64,000 nt of DNA from Pseudomonadota bacterium. Lineage in GTDB: Bacteria; Pseudomonadota; Alphaproteobacteria; Rhizobiales; Phreatobacteraceae. The stretch is taken from assembly GCA_020161695.1 (NCBI GenBank), contig JAIUOO010000023.1, positions 24,624-88,623 on the forward strand, in the 5' to 3' direction. The first letter of the stretch is position 1; the number at the start of each line of letters is the position of its first letter. Of this stretch, positions 59,550 to 64,000 are shown in pieces. A program made the position numbers and the translations under genes. The notes beneath the pieces were generated by a model. That model was not told the origin of the DNA, made no database searches, and saw only the letters and a program-made list of their open reading frames with translations.

Positions 59550-59927
59550 ATGGCTGATCTCGCCAAAATCGTCGACGAACTCTCGTCGCTCACCGTTCTC
59601 GAGGCCGCCGAGCTCGCGAAGATGCTCGAAGAGAAGTGGGGCGTTTCCGCCGCCGCCGCCGTGGCCGTTGCCGCTGCGCCGGGTGGTGGTGCTGCCGCCG
59701 CCGCCGTCGAGGAGCAGACCGAGTTCACCGTCGTTCTTGCCGCCGCCGGCGACAAGAAGATCGAGGTGATCAAGGAAGTCCGCGCCATCACGGGCCTCGG
59801 CCTGAAGGAAGCCAAGGACCTGGTCGAAGGCGCTCCGAAGCCGGTCAAGGAAGCCGTGTCCAAGGACGAGGCCGAGAAGCTGAAGAAGCAGCTCGAGGCC
59901 GCCGGCGCCAAGGTCGAGCTGAAGTGA
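59550..59927 (+). CDS. rplL: 50S ribosomal protein L7/L12
   Basis: A 125-residue L12 with an N-terminal dimer domain (DLAKIVDELSSLTVLEAAELAKMLEEKWGVSA), an alanine-rich hinge and the C-terminal domain EQTEFTVVLAAAGDKKIEVIKEVRAITGLGLKEAKDLVEGAPKPVKEAVSKDEAEKLKKQLEAAGAKVELK. It recruits translation factors. The rplL-rpoB gap that follows carries two strong hairpins. Confidence 0.98.
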   Translation: MADLAKIVDELSSLTVLEAAELAKMLEEKWGVSAAAAVAVAAAPGGGAAAAAVEEQTEFTVVLAAAGDKKIEVIKEVRAITGLGLKEAKDLVEGAPKPVKEAVSKDEAEKLKKQLEAAGAKVELK

Positions 59928-59933
59928 TCATTT

Positions 59934-59963
59934 CCGGGTGGGCGGCGTCAGTCGCCCACCCGG
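59934..59963 (+). terminator. Attenuator-like hairpin after rplL
   Basis: A perfect 11-bp stem (CCGGGTGGGCG at 59934-59944 and its complement at 59953-59963) with an 8-base loop, starting 7 bases after the rplL stop, without a T run. In E. coli a partial terminator in this gap sets the ratio of ribosomal proteins to RNA polymerase. Confidence 0.6.
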
Positions 59964-60064
59964 ACCCTTCCGCGCCGGGCGACCGGGGTGGAGCCGCCGC
60001 AAGGCGAACGTGACGTGAATGCGGAACCTTCGGGGGCCGCGAGGTGCTAACGAGGTGTCACGCT

Positions 60065-60118
60065 TGACCGGACGGTCCAGGGCTCGCGCAAAGCGGCCCG
60101 AATTGGACCGTCCGGTCA
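60065..60118 (+). promoter_or_regulatory. Long stem-loop between rplL and rpoB, probable RNase processing site
   Basis: A perfect 15-bp inverted repeat (60065-60079 and 60104-60118). Its 24-base loop folds again (GGGC/GCCC and CGC/GCG with one bulge), giving about 22 paired positions. In E. coli this gap is cut by RNase III; a long duplex fits that role here, by analogy. Confidence 0.6.
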
Positions 60119-60206
60119 GGCGTCTGCGGTGGGAGAGGCTGAACAGCCCGCCCGCCGCTGGAACCAGGGCCGCCGCCGACGCCTGGCGGCCCAAGCGAGA
60201 GGCGAC

Positions 60207-64000
<3,794 letters not shown>

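Overview
The window reads as a continuous piece of chromosome from a high-GC alphaproteobacterium, most likely a member of the Hyphomicrobiales (Rhizobiales). The evidence is the order tuf, tRNA-Trp, secE, nusG, rplK, rplA, rplJ, rplL, rpoB with alphaproteobacterial protein sequences, a DUF3126 gene, an ECF41 sigma factor with its carboxymuconolactone-decarboxylase-like partner, an Anbu-type proteasome homolog, and a CtrA-type box. The genus cannot be fixed from the sequence alone. I see no phage, plasmid backbone, transposase or CRISPR array.

Layout. 0-8 kb: a CinA-like protein, a VOC gene behind a strong promoter with an operator palindrome, then the Anbu neighbourhood. This has a minus-strand operon of circularly permuted ATP-grasp, alpha-E and transglutaminase genes, and the Anbu peptidase lies about 2.2 kb away on the plus strand beyond luxR, trhO and slyX. 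8-20 kb: secreted proteins, a GH3 beta-glucosidase, two alpha/beta hydrolases, the ECF41 module with a recognisable promoter, gamma carbonic anhydrase, an HCCA-isomerase-like protein and a LapG-like cysteine protease. 20-31 kb: a PilZ-PilZ protein and a PAS protein, a small-RNA or attenuator-like element ahead of a rhomboid protease, CBS, patatin and hisI genes, then gatCA and gatB. Between gatCA and gatB sit an ECF sigma/anti-sigma pair and an apparently inserted transglutaminase-like gene flanked by 27-bp direct repeats and driven by a MerR-type promoter.

31-53 kb: ordinary accessory metabolism with local regulators. It includes glutathione transferases, a YfhO-like membrane protein, MFS transporters, an SDR, a MerR plus SelW-like pair, methionine aminopeptidase, an oxidoreductase divergent from a LacI regulator, a DoxX gene divergent from a LysR regulator, a FAD monooxygenase, an EamA transporter, a cupin, a DUF2848 protein and homogentisate 1,2-dioxygenase behind an operator-bearing promoter. 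53-64 kb: the translation/transcription core. It holds tRNA-Gly and tuf, with the tuf 3' end partly duplicated in tandem, then tRNA-Trp, an inserted membrane-protein/MarR pair, secE-nusG, rplKA, rplJL and the 5' part of rpoB, which runs off the window. The intergenic leaders here carry several very stable hairpins.

Starts were chosen from Shine-Dalgarno spacing and family length. Functions rest on recognised motifs and remembered family features; no database search was run.
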